Shown one piece after another: positions 8,701 to 16,587 of a stretch of 51,527 bases of DNA. This stretch comes from an uncultured Granulosicoccus sp. GTDB taxonomy: Bacteria; Pseudomonadota; Gammaproteobacteria; Granulosicoccales; Granulosicoccaceae. Position 1 is the stretch's first letter. Every line of letters begins with the position of its first letter. Under the pieces are notes generated by a model. It had not been told where the DNA came from, did no database searches, and saw only the letters and a program-made list of their open reading frames with translations. The stretch spans positions 1-51,527 of the forward strand of contig CANLXI010000042.1 in the NCBI GenBank assembly GCA_947495035.1. The letters run 5' to 3'. The position numbers and the translations under genes are program-made.

Positions 8701-9029
8701 TCTACGATCTACGAACCTATGTCTGCCGGCCAGGTACCATCAAGAAGCACATGAAGCTCTATGAGGATAATGGCTGGGCTCCTCAGTCGAGGCATCTGGG
8801 CTATCCGGTTGTCTATGGCGCAGTGGAAACCGGAAATGTGAATTCCTACGTCCACATCTGGGTATACGAGAGTGCGGCAGACCGGGCCGAGAAGCGCAAG
8901 GCCCTGGCGGCTGATCCGGATTGGCAGAAGTTCCTGAAGCTCAGTGCCGAGGCAGGCAATCTGGTCAGCCAGACCAATACCATTCTGACGCCGGCTTCTT
9001 TCTTTACGCCGCCGACATCGCCGTCCTGA
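8697..9029 (+). CDS. NIPSNAP family protein
   Basis: A 110-residue protein that is a single NIPSNAP/dimeric alpha-beta barrel domain: it begins IYDLRTYVCRPGT and has the conserved VHIWVYESAADR strand-helix and the DPDWQKF segment. These small ferredoxin-like dimers often sit in catabolic operons, where some act as isomerases, mono-oxygenases or accessory proteins; no catalytic residue can be named here. The ATGA overlap with dctQ makes it the last gene of the dehydrogenase-TRAP operon. Confidence 0.88.
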   Translation: MIYDLRTYVCRPGTIKKHMKLYEDNGWAPQSRHLGYPVVYGAVETGNVNSYVHIWVYESAADRAEKRKALAADPDWQKFLKLSAEAGNLVSQTNTILTPASFFTPPTSPS

Positions 9030-9257
9030 CGGCGAATCCCGTCTACCATTGAATTGGTTCGGATTCGGCAAACCGACGAACGGGGCGGGTGGTTGTAGTC
9101 CCGTTCGCGCTGTCTGTGCGGGTAGTCTGCAGGATCGTTAGCGAAGGTAGTGGGTGCGGGTATTCGGCAAGAATCGGCCGCGAAGGTAGTCGGTCGAGCC
9201 GTTCAGTGAGGCTCGTTGGCAAGAGAAGCCTCAGTCAGGGCAGTCTGTTACGGCCTA
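9030..9257. other. Intergenic region with a hairpin and short direct repeats
   Basis: CGAACGGG (9077-9084) and CCCGTTCG (9100-9107) form an 8-bp perfect stem with a 15-nt loop, placed to end the convergent NIPSNAP and kamA transcripts, though no U-run follows. GCGAAGGTAGT occurs at 9141-9151 and again at 9180-9190. I see no gene here. Confidence 0.5.
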
Positions 9258-10322
9258 TCACTCAGCTTCCACGGGCAGGCAGTCATCCACATAACAATGA
9301 CTGCACCCCGCGACATCCTCAACCGTGTGGGTGTTCTCGCCAGTCGTCGTCAGATATTGCGGACCGATCGGTACCTTGCCGGCGCCACCCGGCAGGTCCA
9401 GCACGTAATGTGGTTGGCACAGCCCTGACACCGGTCCGCGTAGTTCCTTCATCAAGGCCTGGCCTTGTGCTATGGATGTGCGGAAATGGCGTGTGCCCTT
9501 CGCCAGGTCACCGTGGTGCAGGTAATAGGGTTTGACCCTGTTGACCAGCAGTTTTCTGAACAGTCTGGTCAGCACATCGGCATTGTCATTGATGTTCCTG
9601 AGCAGTACCGACTGGCTCAGCAGGGGAATACCGGCATCTGCCAGCAAGGACAGCTTCTCGCACACCGGCGGTGTCAGCTCGTCTGGATGGTTGACATGCA
9701 GAACCAGATAGACGGCAGGATGCTGTTTCAAGGCCGCGATCAGTTCGTTGTTGATCTTCTCCGGGGCCACCGTGGGTACTCGGGTATGGAATCGGACAAT
9801 GCCGATATGCGCCATGTCTCGAAGCTGGCTGATGATGTATTCCAGTCGGCGTGGTGACAGAGTCAGCGGGTCTCCGCCACTGAGAATGACTTCCCACAGG
9901 TTACTGTCCGCGCGGATGTAATCCAGCGCATGCTCGAGTTGGGAGGGTGTCAGTCCGGCGTTACCGGAGCCGACATTCTCGCGTCGAAAACAGTACCGGC
10001 AGTAAACGGCGCAGGTCTGGACCACATTGAGCAGGAGGCGGTCCTCGTAGCGGTGGATGATGCCGGGGACAGGCGAATGAGACTGATCACCAATGGGATC
10101 ACTTGATTCGGCGGATGATTCGTCGAGTTCGGCCACCGAAGGCAGGAACTGTCTGGAAAGCCCGGAACCTTCCTTCTGCAACAGGGTGTCCATCACGTGC
10201 GGCGTGATCGCCACCGAGAACTTCCTGATCACCTGATTGATCTCGTCGCTCTGACCAGGGGTAATGACGTTATTGTCCAATAACCCTTTCACGTCACGTA
10301 CCGTTTGTTTCTTCACGACCAA
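9258..10322 (-). CDS. KamA family radical SAM protein (lysine 2,3-aminomutase-like)
   Basis: A 354-residue radical S-adenosylmethionine enzyme. The 4Fe-4S cluster motif CxxxCxxC is at C104, C108 and C111 (TCAVYCRYCF), followed by the SGGDPL motif and, near the C-terminus, PGGAGKVP, whose lysine is the expected PLP attachment site. The extreme C-terminus is cysteine-rich (CSHCYVDDC). Family members convert lysine to beta-lysine, either free (KamA/AblA, an osmolyte route) or on elongation factor P (EpmB). The N-terminus is shorter than clostridial KamA and no acetyltransferase or EF-P gene is adjacent, so the role is open. The start is TTG at 10322, with GTG at 10316 as an alternative. Confidence 0.85.
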   Translation of the reverse strand: MVVKKQTVRDVKGLLDNNVITPGQSDEINQVIRKFSVAITPHVMDTLLQKEGSGLSRQFLPSVAELDESSAESSDPIGDQSHSPVPGIIHRYEDRLLLNVVQTCAVYCRYCFRRENVGSGNAGLTPSQLEHALDYIRADSNLWEVILSGGDPLTLSPRRLEYIISQLRDMAHIGIVRFHTRVPTVAPEKINNELIAALKQHPAVYLVLHVNHPDELTPPVCEKLSLLADAGIPLLSQSVLLRNINDNADVLTRLFRKLLVNRVKPYYLHHGDLAKGTRHFRTSIAQGQALMKELRGPVSGLCQPHYVLDLPGGAGKVPIGPQYLTTTGENTHTVEDVAGCSHCYVDDCLPVEAE

Positions 10323-10771
10323 TACCCGTTATGTCCGACGATGAATGCAACTGCCGCCGAATGCATGGCCATGTTCAGTTGAAGCGACTGTCGCCGTTTC
10401 CGTTACTGTGCATGCCCGCTCATTGGCGATGGGGATGCACGGTACCGCAGAAACCGGTCAATTGGCGTCTGGCACTGTCAGAACCGGGGATATTCCTTGT
10501 GAATTGTGTGACACAGAGGCCAGGCTGTGTGCGGTATATGCGATTCTTCCGGATCTCGGCTTCCTTCTATCGGGTCATTGTCTGCTGATGCAGAAGCCCG
10601 GTGCATCGTTCCCGGGAAATGCAGACCACCGGCCATCAGCCGGAGAACACGATGAGCGGGTCGAGACCGGACAAGGGGAGGGCAGCCAGCGCTTGCGCTG
10701 GTACAGACTGATCAAGAGCGGACGACCCTCAAGGCCGTCCGCAATCTCTGGCCTTTTTCTACTGGGGCGTG
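10323..10771. other. Gap of about 450 bp without a convincing gene
   Basis: Several short frames are open here on the plus strand, but none has a ribosome site, a family pattern or compositional support. The segment does hold three plus-strand stem-loops near its right end (10686-10701, 10718-10742 and 10731-10755), listed separately, which leaves room for a small RNA. Confidence 0.4.
10686..10758 (+). terminator. Clustered stem-loops ending in a U-tract
   Basis: CCAGCGC TT GCGCTGG (10686-10701) is a perfect 7-bp stem with a 2-nt loop. GCGGACG (10718-10724) pairs with CGTCCGC (10736-10742). AAGGCC (10731-10736) pairs with GGCCTT (10750-10755), directly followed by TTTCT. The last two share bases and exclude one another, as in an attenuator. 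The final hairpin with its U-run works only on the plus strand, although both flanking genes are on the minus strand. Confidence 0.45.
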
Positions 10772-12679
10772 CTAGCCCACCAGGCCGTTGTCATCACGCT
10801 TGACGGTGATGATGGAAGAGCGCGGCAGCGAGCCGGCATCCGGGAACTCACCACCGGGATGCTGGATGCCGACAAACATCGTGCGACGATCCGCAGACCA
10901 GGCCAGTCCGGTGACTTCACTGCCTTTCGGTCCGGTCAGAAAGCGGGCGATTTCACCGGTTGCCGGGTCACCCACCAGCATCTGGTTGTTGCCCATGCCC
11001 GCGAAATCCTCTTCATTGCTGTCGTCGCCATCGGTCTGGATCCACAGCAGACCATTGCTGTCGAAGGCCATGCCGTCGGGTGAGTTGAACAGATTGCCGG
11101 CGGTGATGTTCTCCGAGCCGCCGTACTGGTTGTTGTACAGCTCCGGATTGCCGGCCATGACGTACAGATCCCAGTCAAAGGTCTCGCTGGCGTGATCATC
11201 GTTGTGTGGCCGCCAGCGCACGATCTGTCCGTAATGGTTGGTTTCGCGGGGGTTGGGGCCATTGACCGATGTATCGTCGCCGCCGGCATTGGGCTGGACG
11301 CCGCGGTTCTTGTTGTTGGTCAGGCAGCAGTACACCTCGATGGCATGCGGGTTGGCAGAGATCCATTCCGGGCGATCCATGGTGGTTGCGCCAACGGCGG
11401 ATGCTGCCTGACGGGCGAAAATCAGCAGCTCGGCCTGTTCCATGCCGGTGCTCTCTGGCGTCAGCGCGACCCATTGGCCAGTCTGATCGTCATTGAATTT
11501 CGCGGCATACAGGATGCCATCGTCGAGCAGGCCTTCGGTGCTGGCACCCGGTGCATAGGTGCCGTTGGAGACGAATCGGTAGATGAATTCACCGCGCTCG
11601 TCATCTCCCATGTAGACAACGATACGACCATCGTGTGCCACAACCACTTCCGCGTTCTCGTGCTTGAAGCGGCCGAGTCCCGTGTGCTTCACCGGTGTGG
11701 ATTCAGGATTGTTCGGATCGATCTCCACAACCCAGCCGACCCGATGAGGTTCGTTGGGTGTCTTGGCGGTATCGAATCGCTCGTCCCACTTGTGATAGTC
11801 GTAGCCCCAGCCATCGGCACCGATGCCGTAGCGAGAATAGCCGGCGCCTACCAGTTCGGAGGCAGGGGCCTTTTCCGCGTCAGTGGAGCCGAAGTAGCCA
11901 TTGAAGTTTTCTTCGCAGGTGAGGTAGGTGCCCCAGGGAGTGCGTCCAGAACCGCAGTTGTTCATGGTTCCCAGGGACTGGGTGCCACTGGGGTCGGCAG
12001 CGGTCTTCAACAGGTCATGCCCCGCTGCCGGTCCCGCTATGCGCATGGGTGAATTGTGAGTGATGCGACGGTTGTACGGGCTGTCCTTGACGATCTGCCA
12101 GCCATTGTCACCTTCGGTGATCTCGATGACGGAAATGCCCTGCAGGTTCTGCAGTTTCAGTACATCGTCGGCACTGGCGGGTGTCCCTTCCTGGGCTGCA
12201 GGCAGGTTGATGTCATTGTTGGTGTACTCGTGATTGACGACGAGCAGTTGATGACCCTGATAGACGAAGGTTTCCATGCCGTCAGTGTTTTCACCGAAAA
12301 TGCGATCGGACAACTCGGGCGAGCCGCCGTCAGTGATGTCGTAACCGTCGGCATCGGTGAACAGGGGGTCGCCCCAACGCGTCAGCACTTTCCATTGATA
12401 GCCTTCGGGAACATGCACGGTGCCATCAGTCTGGATGTCGATGGGCTTGAACGGGAAGCGGGATACACTGGCAAGTTCTTCGGCGCGCGCTGCACTGGCG
12501 CTCAGCAGTCCGGGGCCCATGACGGCAGCGGCCGATCCGAAGGCCAGAACGCCACTGAGAAAGCCACGTCGTGTCAGGGTTGTTTCAAGAACACGGTCGA
12601 AGTCGGATTCCGCGCAACGTGGGAAATTCACTTCATCCCAGTCATCGGCGGAGAGGCGGTGCGTATGCTTGTCGGTCAT
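10772..12679 (-). CDS. phoX: Alkaline phosphatase PhoX, Tat-exported
   Basis: A 635-residue PhoX (DUF839) phosphatase, the calcium/iron-dependent enzyme that releases phosphate from organic esters outside the cell. A twin-arginine signal is visible at about residues 36-66 (TRRGFLSG, then a hydrophobic stretch and ASAARAEE), after a cytoplasmic N-terminal tail typical of long PhoX proteins. The hallmark motif NNCGSGRTPWGTYLTCEEN is present. I chose the ATG at 12679, preceded by GAGAGAATTCA; a longer in-frame start at 12757 would run through the leader and lacks a ribosome site. A PHO box lies about 105 bp upstream, so PhoB-dependent induction under phosphate starvation is expected. Confidence 0.92.
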   Translation of the reverse strand: MTDKHTHRLSADDWDEVNFPRCAESDFDRVLETTLTRRGFLSGVLAFGSAAAVMGPGLLSASAARAEELASVSRFPFKPIDIQTDGTVHVPEGYQWKVLTRWGDPLFTDADGYDITDGGSPELSDRIFGENTDGMETFVYQGHQLLVVNHEYTNNDINLPAAQEGTPASADDVLKLQNLQGISVIEITEGDNGWQIVKDSPYNRRITHNSPMRIAGPAAGHDLLKTAADPSGTQSLGTMNNCGSGRTPWGTYLTCEENFNGYFGSTDAEKAPASELVGAGYSRYGIGADGWGYDYHKWDERFDTAKTPNEPHRVGWVVEIDPNNPESTPVKHTGLGRFKHENAEVVVAHDGRIVVYMGDDERGEFIYRFVSNGTYAPGASTEGLLDDGILYAAKFNDDQTGQWVALTPESTGMEQAELLIFARQAASAVGATTMDRPEWISANPHAIEVYCCLTNNKNRGVQPNAGGDDTSVNGPNPRETNHYGQIVRWRPHNDDHASETFDWDLYVMAGNPELYNNQYGGSENITAGNLFNSPDGMAFDSNGLLWIQTDGDDSNEEDFAGMGNNQMLVGDPATGEIARFLTGPKGSEVTGLAWSADRRTMFVGIQHPGGEFPDAGSLPRSSIITVKRDDNGLVG

Positions 12680-12783
12680 TGAATTCTCTCGAAAATGACA
12701 ATGAATGGCGTTTGCGCCAGTCACTGCAGGTGTTGGCTGCCTGGACTTTGCAGGCATGACAAGGAAGTGTCACCGCCCAATGT

Positions 12784-12801
12784 ATGACAAATAAATGACA
12801 G
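12784..12801 (-). promoter_or_regulatory. PHO box upstream of phoX
   Basis: Read on the minus strand this is CTGTCATTTATTTGTCAT: two 7-bp YTGTCAT direct repeats separated by a 4-bp A/T linker, the classical PhoB site. A further TTGTCAT copy lies at 12756-12762. It points toward phoX. Confidence 0.75.
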
Positions 12802-12953
12802 GTTTGCTACAACCGAAGCAGAGTCAGAACTCTGTGCGCTGGTTGATGGCAAGGGTGGCTGTCTGCGCCGAAAACTGCAAGGTCTGCGCATTCGCCGGCC
12901 GAGGCGCGCCAGTCATCGCGGCGGCTCGGCGGCGCATTCTCCCGGGTCGAATA

Positions 12954-12981
12954 CTTGCGAAAGCGGTCCCTTGCGAAAGCG
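12954..12981. repeat. 12-bp direct repeat
   Basis: CTTGCGAAAGCG occurs at 12954-12965 and again at 12970-12981 in the gap between fba and phoX. The gap (12802-13002) contains no gene that I can support. A role as a binding site or end-of-operon feature is possible but unproven. Confidence 0.5.
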
Positions 12982-13002
12982 ACCACTGGCGGCAGGGCCT
13001 GA

Positions 13003-14067
13003 TCAGCAGGAAGCCGGTTTCAAGCTTCCTGACATGTATCGTCTCGCCATGTCCGAGAGCGGAATGGCCGGGATCCTTGACGCCATTCCCGCGCAACCGA
13101 ACCGTTCAAACCGGTCGAAGCAGACCGCCGACATGGCCTCGACACCCGGTGCCAGGTATTTGCGCGGATCGAACTGCCCCTTGTCTTCTGTCAGCACCTT
13201 GCGAATAGCGCCGGTCAGTGCCATGCGCAGGTCGGTGTCGATGTTCACCTTGCGTACCCCGTTCCTGATACCCAGTTCTATCTCTTCCAGGGGCACGCCC
13301 CAGGTGGGGGCAATCTCACCGCCATACTGGTTGATGATGTCCTGCAGCTCCTGCGGAACAGAGGATGAGCCGTGCATCACCAGGTGCGTGTCTGGCAGTT
13401 TTGCATGGATCTTCCTGAGCGCATCCATTGCAAGGATATCGCCATCGGGTTTGCGGCTGAACTTGTAGGCACCGTGGCTGGTTCCGATGGCTACAGCCAG
13501 AGCATCGACCTCGGTGCGTCGCACGAATTCCGCGGCTTCATCGGCATCCGTGACCAACTGGTCACGGCTCAGTTCGCCCTCGAATCCGTGGCCATCTTCC
13601 GCCTCACCCTTGCCGGTTTCCAGCGAGCCAAGATGCCCGATCTCGCCCTCGATCGATGCTCCGACCAGGTGGGCCATTTCGCTGACTCTGGCCGTGACGG
13701 TGGCGTTGTATTCGAAGTCCGACGGTGTTGAGCCGTCCTCACTCAGGGAGCCGTCCATCATCACTGAAGAGAAGCCGTTCATCAGGGCTGACAGACAGGT
13801 TTGCGGTGAATTGCCGTGGTCCTGATGCATGCAGATCGGCAGATGAGGGTACATCTCGATCGCCGCGCGGATAAGGTGTCCAAGAACGATGTCGTTGGCA
13901 AATTCCCGAGCGCCGCGACTGGCCTGCATGATGACCGGGCTATCTGCCTTGTCAGCCGCCTTCATGATGGCCAGCATCTGTTCCATGTTGTTGACGTTGA
14001 AGGCGGGCAGGCCGTAGTCGTGCTCGGCGGCATGATCGAGCAGTTGGCGAAGGGATATCAGGGGCAT
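13003..14067 (-). CDS. fba: Class II fructose-bisphosphate aldolase, Calvin-cycle subtype
   Basis: A 354-residue zinc-dependent aldolase joining DHAP and glyceraldehyde 3-phosphate. Metal ligands and phosphate-binding residues are visible in order: HQDHGNSP (about residue 80), EGEIGHLG, GTSHGAYKF, MHGSSS and NIDTD. The long GELSRDQLVTDADEAAEF insertion and total length are those of the CbbA-type subgroup. AAGGAG lies before the ATG. It is the last gene of the threonate operon, 64 bp after fbp. There it would condense the DHAP released by OtnC into hexose bisphosphate. No rubisco or phosphoribulokinase gene is in the window, so the Calvin-cycle label is only a subfamily name. Confidence 0.93.
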   Translation of the reverse strand: MPLISLRQLLDHAAEHDYGLPAFNVNNMEQMLAIMKAADKADSPVIMQASRGAREFANDIVLGHLIRAAIEMYPHLPICMHQDHGNSPQTCLSALMNGFSSVMMDGSLSEDGSTPSDFEYNATVTARVSEMAHLVGASIEGEIGHLGSLETGKGEAEDGHGFEGELSRDQLVTDADEAAEFVRRTEVDALAVAIGTSHGAYKFSRKPDGDILAMDALRKIHAKLPDTHLVMHGSSSVPQELQDIINQYGGEIAPTWGVPLEEIELGIRNGVRKVNIDTDLRMALTGAIRKVLTEDKGQFDPRKYLAPGVEAMSAVCFDRFERFGCAGMASRIPAIPLSDMARRYMSGSLKPASC

Positions 14068-14131
14068 GACAGGGGGCTCCTTTGTGGCGCCGCGCGCCAG
14101 TGAAGGTACAGGGTTCGGAATGTAGCGCCGG

Positions 14132-15139
14132 TCAGGCGTCGCGGTGGTATCGGTTCAGTACATCGACTTCTTCCCGCGAACCGAGGATCACGGGCACACG
14201 TTGATGATGCGAGCTAGGCTGCAGGTCCAGAATGCGGTCCGAACCGGTGGTGGCCGCGCCACCGGCCTGCTCGACAATCAGTGCCATCGGATTGGCCTCG
14301 TACATCAGCCGAAGCTTGCCGCCGGCGTCGGCATTACCAGCGTCTTCTGGATAGAGAAAGACGCCGCCGCGTGTCAGAATCCGGTGCACCTCGGCCACCA
14401 TCGAGGCTGTCCAGCGCATGTTGAAGGTCTTGCCACGCGGGCCGTTGGTGCCTGCGATGCATTCGTCGTAGTAGCGCCGCACCGGTGGCTCCCACAGCGT
14501 GTATCGCGAGGCGTTGATGGCGAACTCACTGGTGGTTTCGGGGATCACCATGTCGGGAAACGTCAGGCGGAATTCGCCGGTGCCCTGCTGGTGGGTGAAG
14601 CCATTGACCCCGCTGCCGGTGGTAATCACCAGTGAGGTCGATGGCCCATAGACCGAGTAACCGGCGCAGATCTGTGCGGATCCGGCCAACAGGACCGAGC
14701 GGTCGTCGCTGGCGTCGATTGCCGAGGGCAGCTGTGAGATCGAGAAGATCGAACCCACGGAAAGATTGACGTCGAGGTTCGACGAACCGTCAAGCGGATC
14801 GAAATAGACCAGGTAGTCACCGGGCTGCGGCCTGGCCTTCAGCCAGTAGACCTCGTCGACCTCTTCGGAGACCAGGGCTGCTACCCGGTTGCAGTTCGAA
14901 CAGTGTCGGACGAAAACCTCGTTGGCGATCACATCGAGCTGCTTCTGCGTCTCACCCTGCACGTTTGTCGAGTCGGTGGCGCCAAGCTGGCCGGCAAAGG
15001 CACCGCCGCGGATCTGGTGCGAGATGACGCGACAGGAGGTCGCGATATCCTCCAGCAGGAAGATCAGGTCCTTGTCCAGCGGGTGCTGACCTTGTTTCGA
15101 CAGCAGGAATTCGCGCAAGGTGATCTGTTGGGCAGTCAT
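14132..15139 (-). CDS. fbp: Class 1 fructose-1,6-bisphosphatase
   Basis: A 335-residue Mg-dependent phosphatase that turns fructose 1,6-bisphosphate into fructose 6-phosphate. The metal-binding signature DPLDGSSNLDVN is present, with the upstream glutamates in ALVSEEVDEVYW and the substrate-side segment FNMRWTASMVAEVHRIL. Length is standard for the class. AGGA precedes the ATG by nine bases. The gene follows otnI by 27 bp and precedes fba by 64 bp, placing both gluconeogenic steps behind the DHAP-forming threonate pathway. Confidence 0.94.
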   Translation of the reverse strand: MTAQQITLREFLLSKQGQHPLDKDLIFLLEDIATSCRVISHQIRGGAFAGQLGATDSTNVQGETQKQLDVIANEVFVRHCSNCNRVAALVSEEVDEVYWLKARPQPGDYLVYFDPLDGSSNLDVNLSVGSIFSISQLPSAIDASDDRSVLLAGSAQICAGYSVYGPSTSLVITTGSGVNGFTHQQGTGEFRLTFPDMVIPETTSEFAINASRYTLWEPPVRRYYDECIAGTNGPRGKTFNMRWTASMVAEVHRILTRGGVFLYPEDAGNADAGGKLRLMYEANPMALIVEQAGGAATTGSDRILDLQPSSHHQRVPVILGSREEVDVLNRYHRDA

Positions 15140-15166
15140 GGCAGGGATTCCTGTATCAATGGTGGC

Positions 15167-15940
15167 CTACACACTGTCGGCTACCGGCCTGTTGAGCCAG
15201 CCAAGCGTGTCGTCGGTGTTGCCACCAGGCTTGTATTCCGCGCCGAGCGGGGAGTCATAGCCTAGCCGACGGGTGAGCTCGAACACGTGGTCGTAGTTGA
15301 TCTCGCCATGATCGGGAGCACCACGATCCGGCACCGAGGCAAACTGGATATGACCGATCCACGGCAGGAGCGCCTCGATTCTGTGGGTCAGATCGCCCTC
15401 CATCAGCTGAACATGGTAGCAATCGAACATCAGCTTGAGGGTCGGCGCCGCCACCGCCTCGATGATCGCCAGCGCCTGCTCGGTCGTGGTCAGAAAATAG
15501 CCGGCTGCATCGTATTTGTTCAGCGGTTCGATCAGGATGGTGATGTCGTGTGGGGCGGCTTGTGTGCAGGCGTATTGCAGGTTCGCGACAAAGCATTGAT
15601 GGGCCTCGTGACCATTGGCAAAACCTGCCATGACGTGAATCTTCGAGGTGCCGATGGCGGTGGCATAGGCGATGGCCTCGTCGATCGCGGCCCGCGCCTC
15701 GGCCTCGCGTCCGGGAATGGCGGAGAGGCCGTTGTCGCCGGCGTTGACGTCGCCGCGACGGGTATTGAGTCCCAGCATTGGCAGACCTGTCTCGCGCAGG
15801 GCAGCCTTCACCTCGTCGGCGGGTATATCGTAAGGCCAGTGGCATTCCACGGCGTCGAAGCCGGCCGCCTTGGCGGCGCGGATGGCCTCGGGCAAGGGCC
15901 GGTCATTCCACAGAAAGCCCAGATTGGCAGAAAATTTCAT
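15167..15940 (-). CDS. otnI: 2-oxo-tetronate isomerase, hydroxypyruvate isomerase family
   Basis: A 257-residue TIM-barrel isomerase. Metal ligands are seen in LIEPLN (Glu), FDCYHVQ (Asp/His) and the final GAEYKPG (Glu). In the characterised acid-sugar pathway OtnI interconverts 2-oxo- and 3-oxo-tetronate, and the company of ltnD, otnK and otnC makes that assignment strong over plain hydroxypyruvate isomerase. I start at MKFSANLG (15940) because that ATG overlaps the otnC stop as ATGA; a GTG-type start nine bases upstream is less likely. Confidence 0.9.
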   Translation of the reverse strand: MKFSANLGFLWNDRPLPEAIRAAKAAGFDAVECHWPYDIPADEVKAALRETGLPMLGLNTRRGDVNAGDNGLSAIPGREAEARAAIDEAIAYATAIGTSKIHVMAGFANGHEAHQCFVANLQYACTQAAPHDITILIEPLNKYDAAGYFLTTTEQALAIIEAVAAPTLKLMFDCYHVQLMEGDLTHRIEALLPWIGHIQFASVPDRGAPDHGEINYDHVFELTRRLGYDSPLGAEYKPGGNTDDTLGWLNRPVADSV

Positions 15941-16587
15941 GCGTCCCACTCCACATCGAATTTGGTGATCAGGTCCCGGACCTGAATCTCGGTCAGGGCG
16001 CGCGGATTCATGCCGCGCGTCAGCATTGCCAGGCGCGCGGTGTCTTCAAGTTCCTCGATGGCATTGCAGGCAGCCTCGATGTCCTTGCCTGCCACCACGG
16101 GGCCGTGATTGGCCAGCATCACCGCCGTGCGTTTGCCGGCCAGCCCGCGAACTGCCTCGCCCATCCCCGGGTCACCCGGCAGGAAGAAGGGCAGGAGCTT
16201 GACGCGGCCCAGTTTCATGATGCCGTAGGGTGTGAGCGGCGGCAGGAAGTTGTCCTCGTCCACATCCGGCATCATCGACAGCGCCACCGAGTGGCAGGAG
16301 TGCAGGTGCACCACCGCGCCGGCGGTGCTCCTCGTGTCGTAGAAGGCAGAGTGCAGCGGCATCTCCTTGGTTGGCTTGTCGCCTTCGATGTGCTTGCCTG
16401 CTGCATCGAAGCGACTGAGTCGGGCAGGATCGAGCCGCCCGAAACTGGTGCCTGTGGGGCTGACCAGCAGCCCTCCATCCTCGGTCCGAGCCGAAATGTT
16501 GCCGGTACTGCCGCCGGTCAGGCCGCGGTCGAACATCGACCGGGCCAGCAGGCAGATCTGCTCTCGCAGGCGCGCCTCGGTGCTCAT
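15937..16587 (-). CDS. otnC: 3-oxo-tetronate 4-phosphate decarboxylase
   Basis: A 216-residue class II aldolase-fold enzyme, expected to decarboxylate 3-oxo-tetronate 4-phosphate to dihydroxyacetone phosphate and CO2. Visible are the phosphate-binding GNISAR and SPTGTSF loops, the zinc ligands HLHSCH near residue 94, and NHGPVV near residue 158. The ATG at 16587 overlaps the otnK stop as ATGA; a longer in-frame extension lies inside otnK. The identity follows from the tight ltnD-otnK-otnC-otnI order. Confidence 0.9.
   Translation of the reverse strand: MSTEARLREQICLLARSMFDRGLTGGSTGNISARTEDGGLLVSPTGTSFGRLDPARLSRFDAAGKHIEGDKPTKEMPLHSAFYDTRSTAGAVVHLHSCHSVALSMMPDVDEDNFLPPLTPYGIMKLGRVKLLPFFLPGDPGMGEAVRGLAGKRTAVMLANHGPVVAGKDIEAACNAIEELEDTARLAMLTRGMNPRALTEIQVRDLITKFDVEWDA

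Noticed and set aside
10345..10803. A 152-codon plus-strand frame in the kamA-phoX gap
   Set aside because: No ribosome site, no recognisable domain, and it runs into the end of phoX; the hairpins there argue for RNA or non-coding function.
11192..12052. A 286-codon plus-strand open frame
   Set aside because: Antisense to phoX, which carries its diagnostic motif; no start context.
13003..15139. A Calvin-cycle operon, suggested by the CbbA-type aldolase and FBPase
   Set aside because: No rubisco, phosphoribulokinase or cbbR gene is present, and the pair continues the threonate operon.
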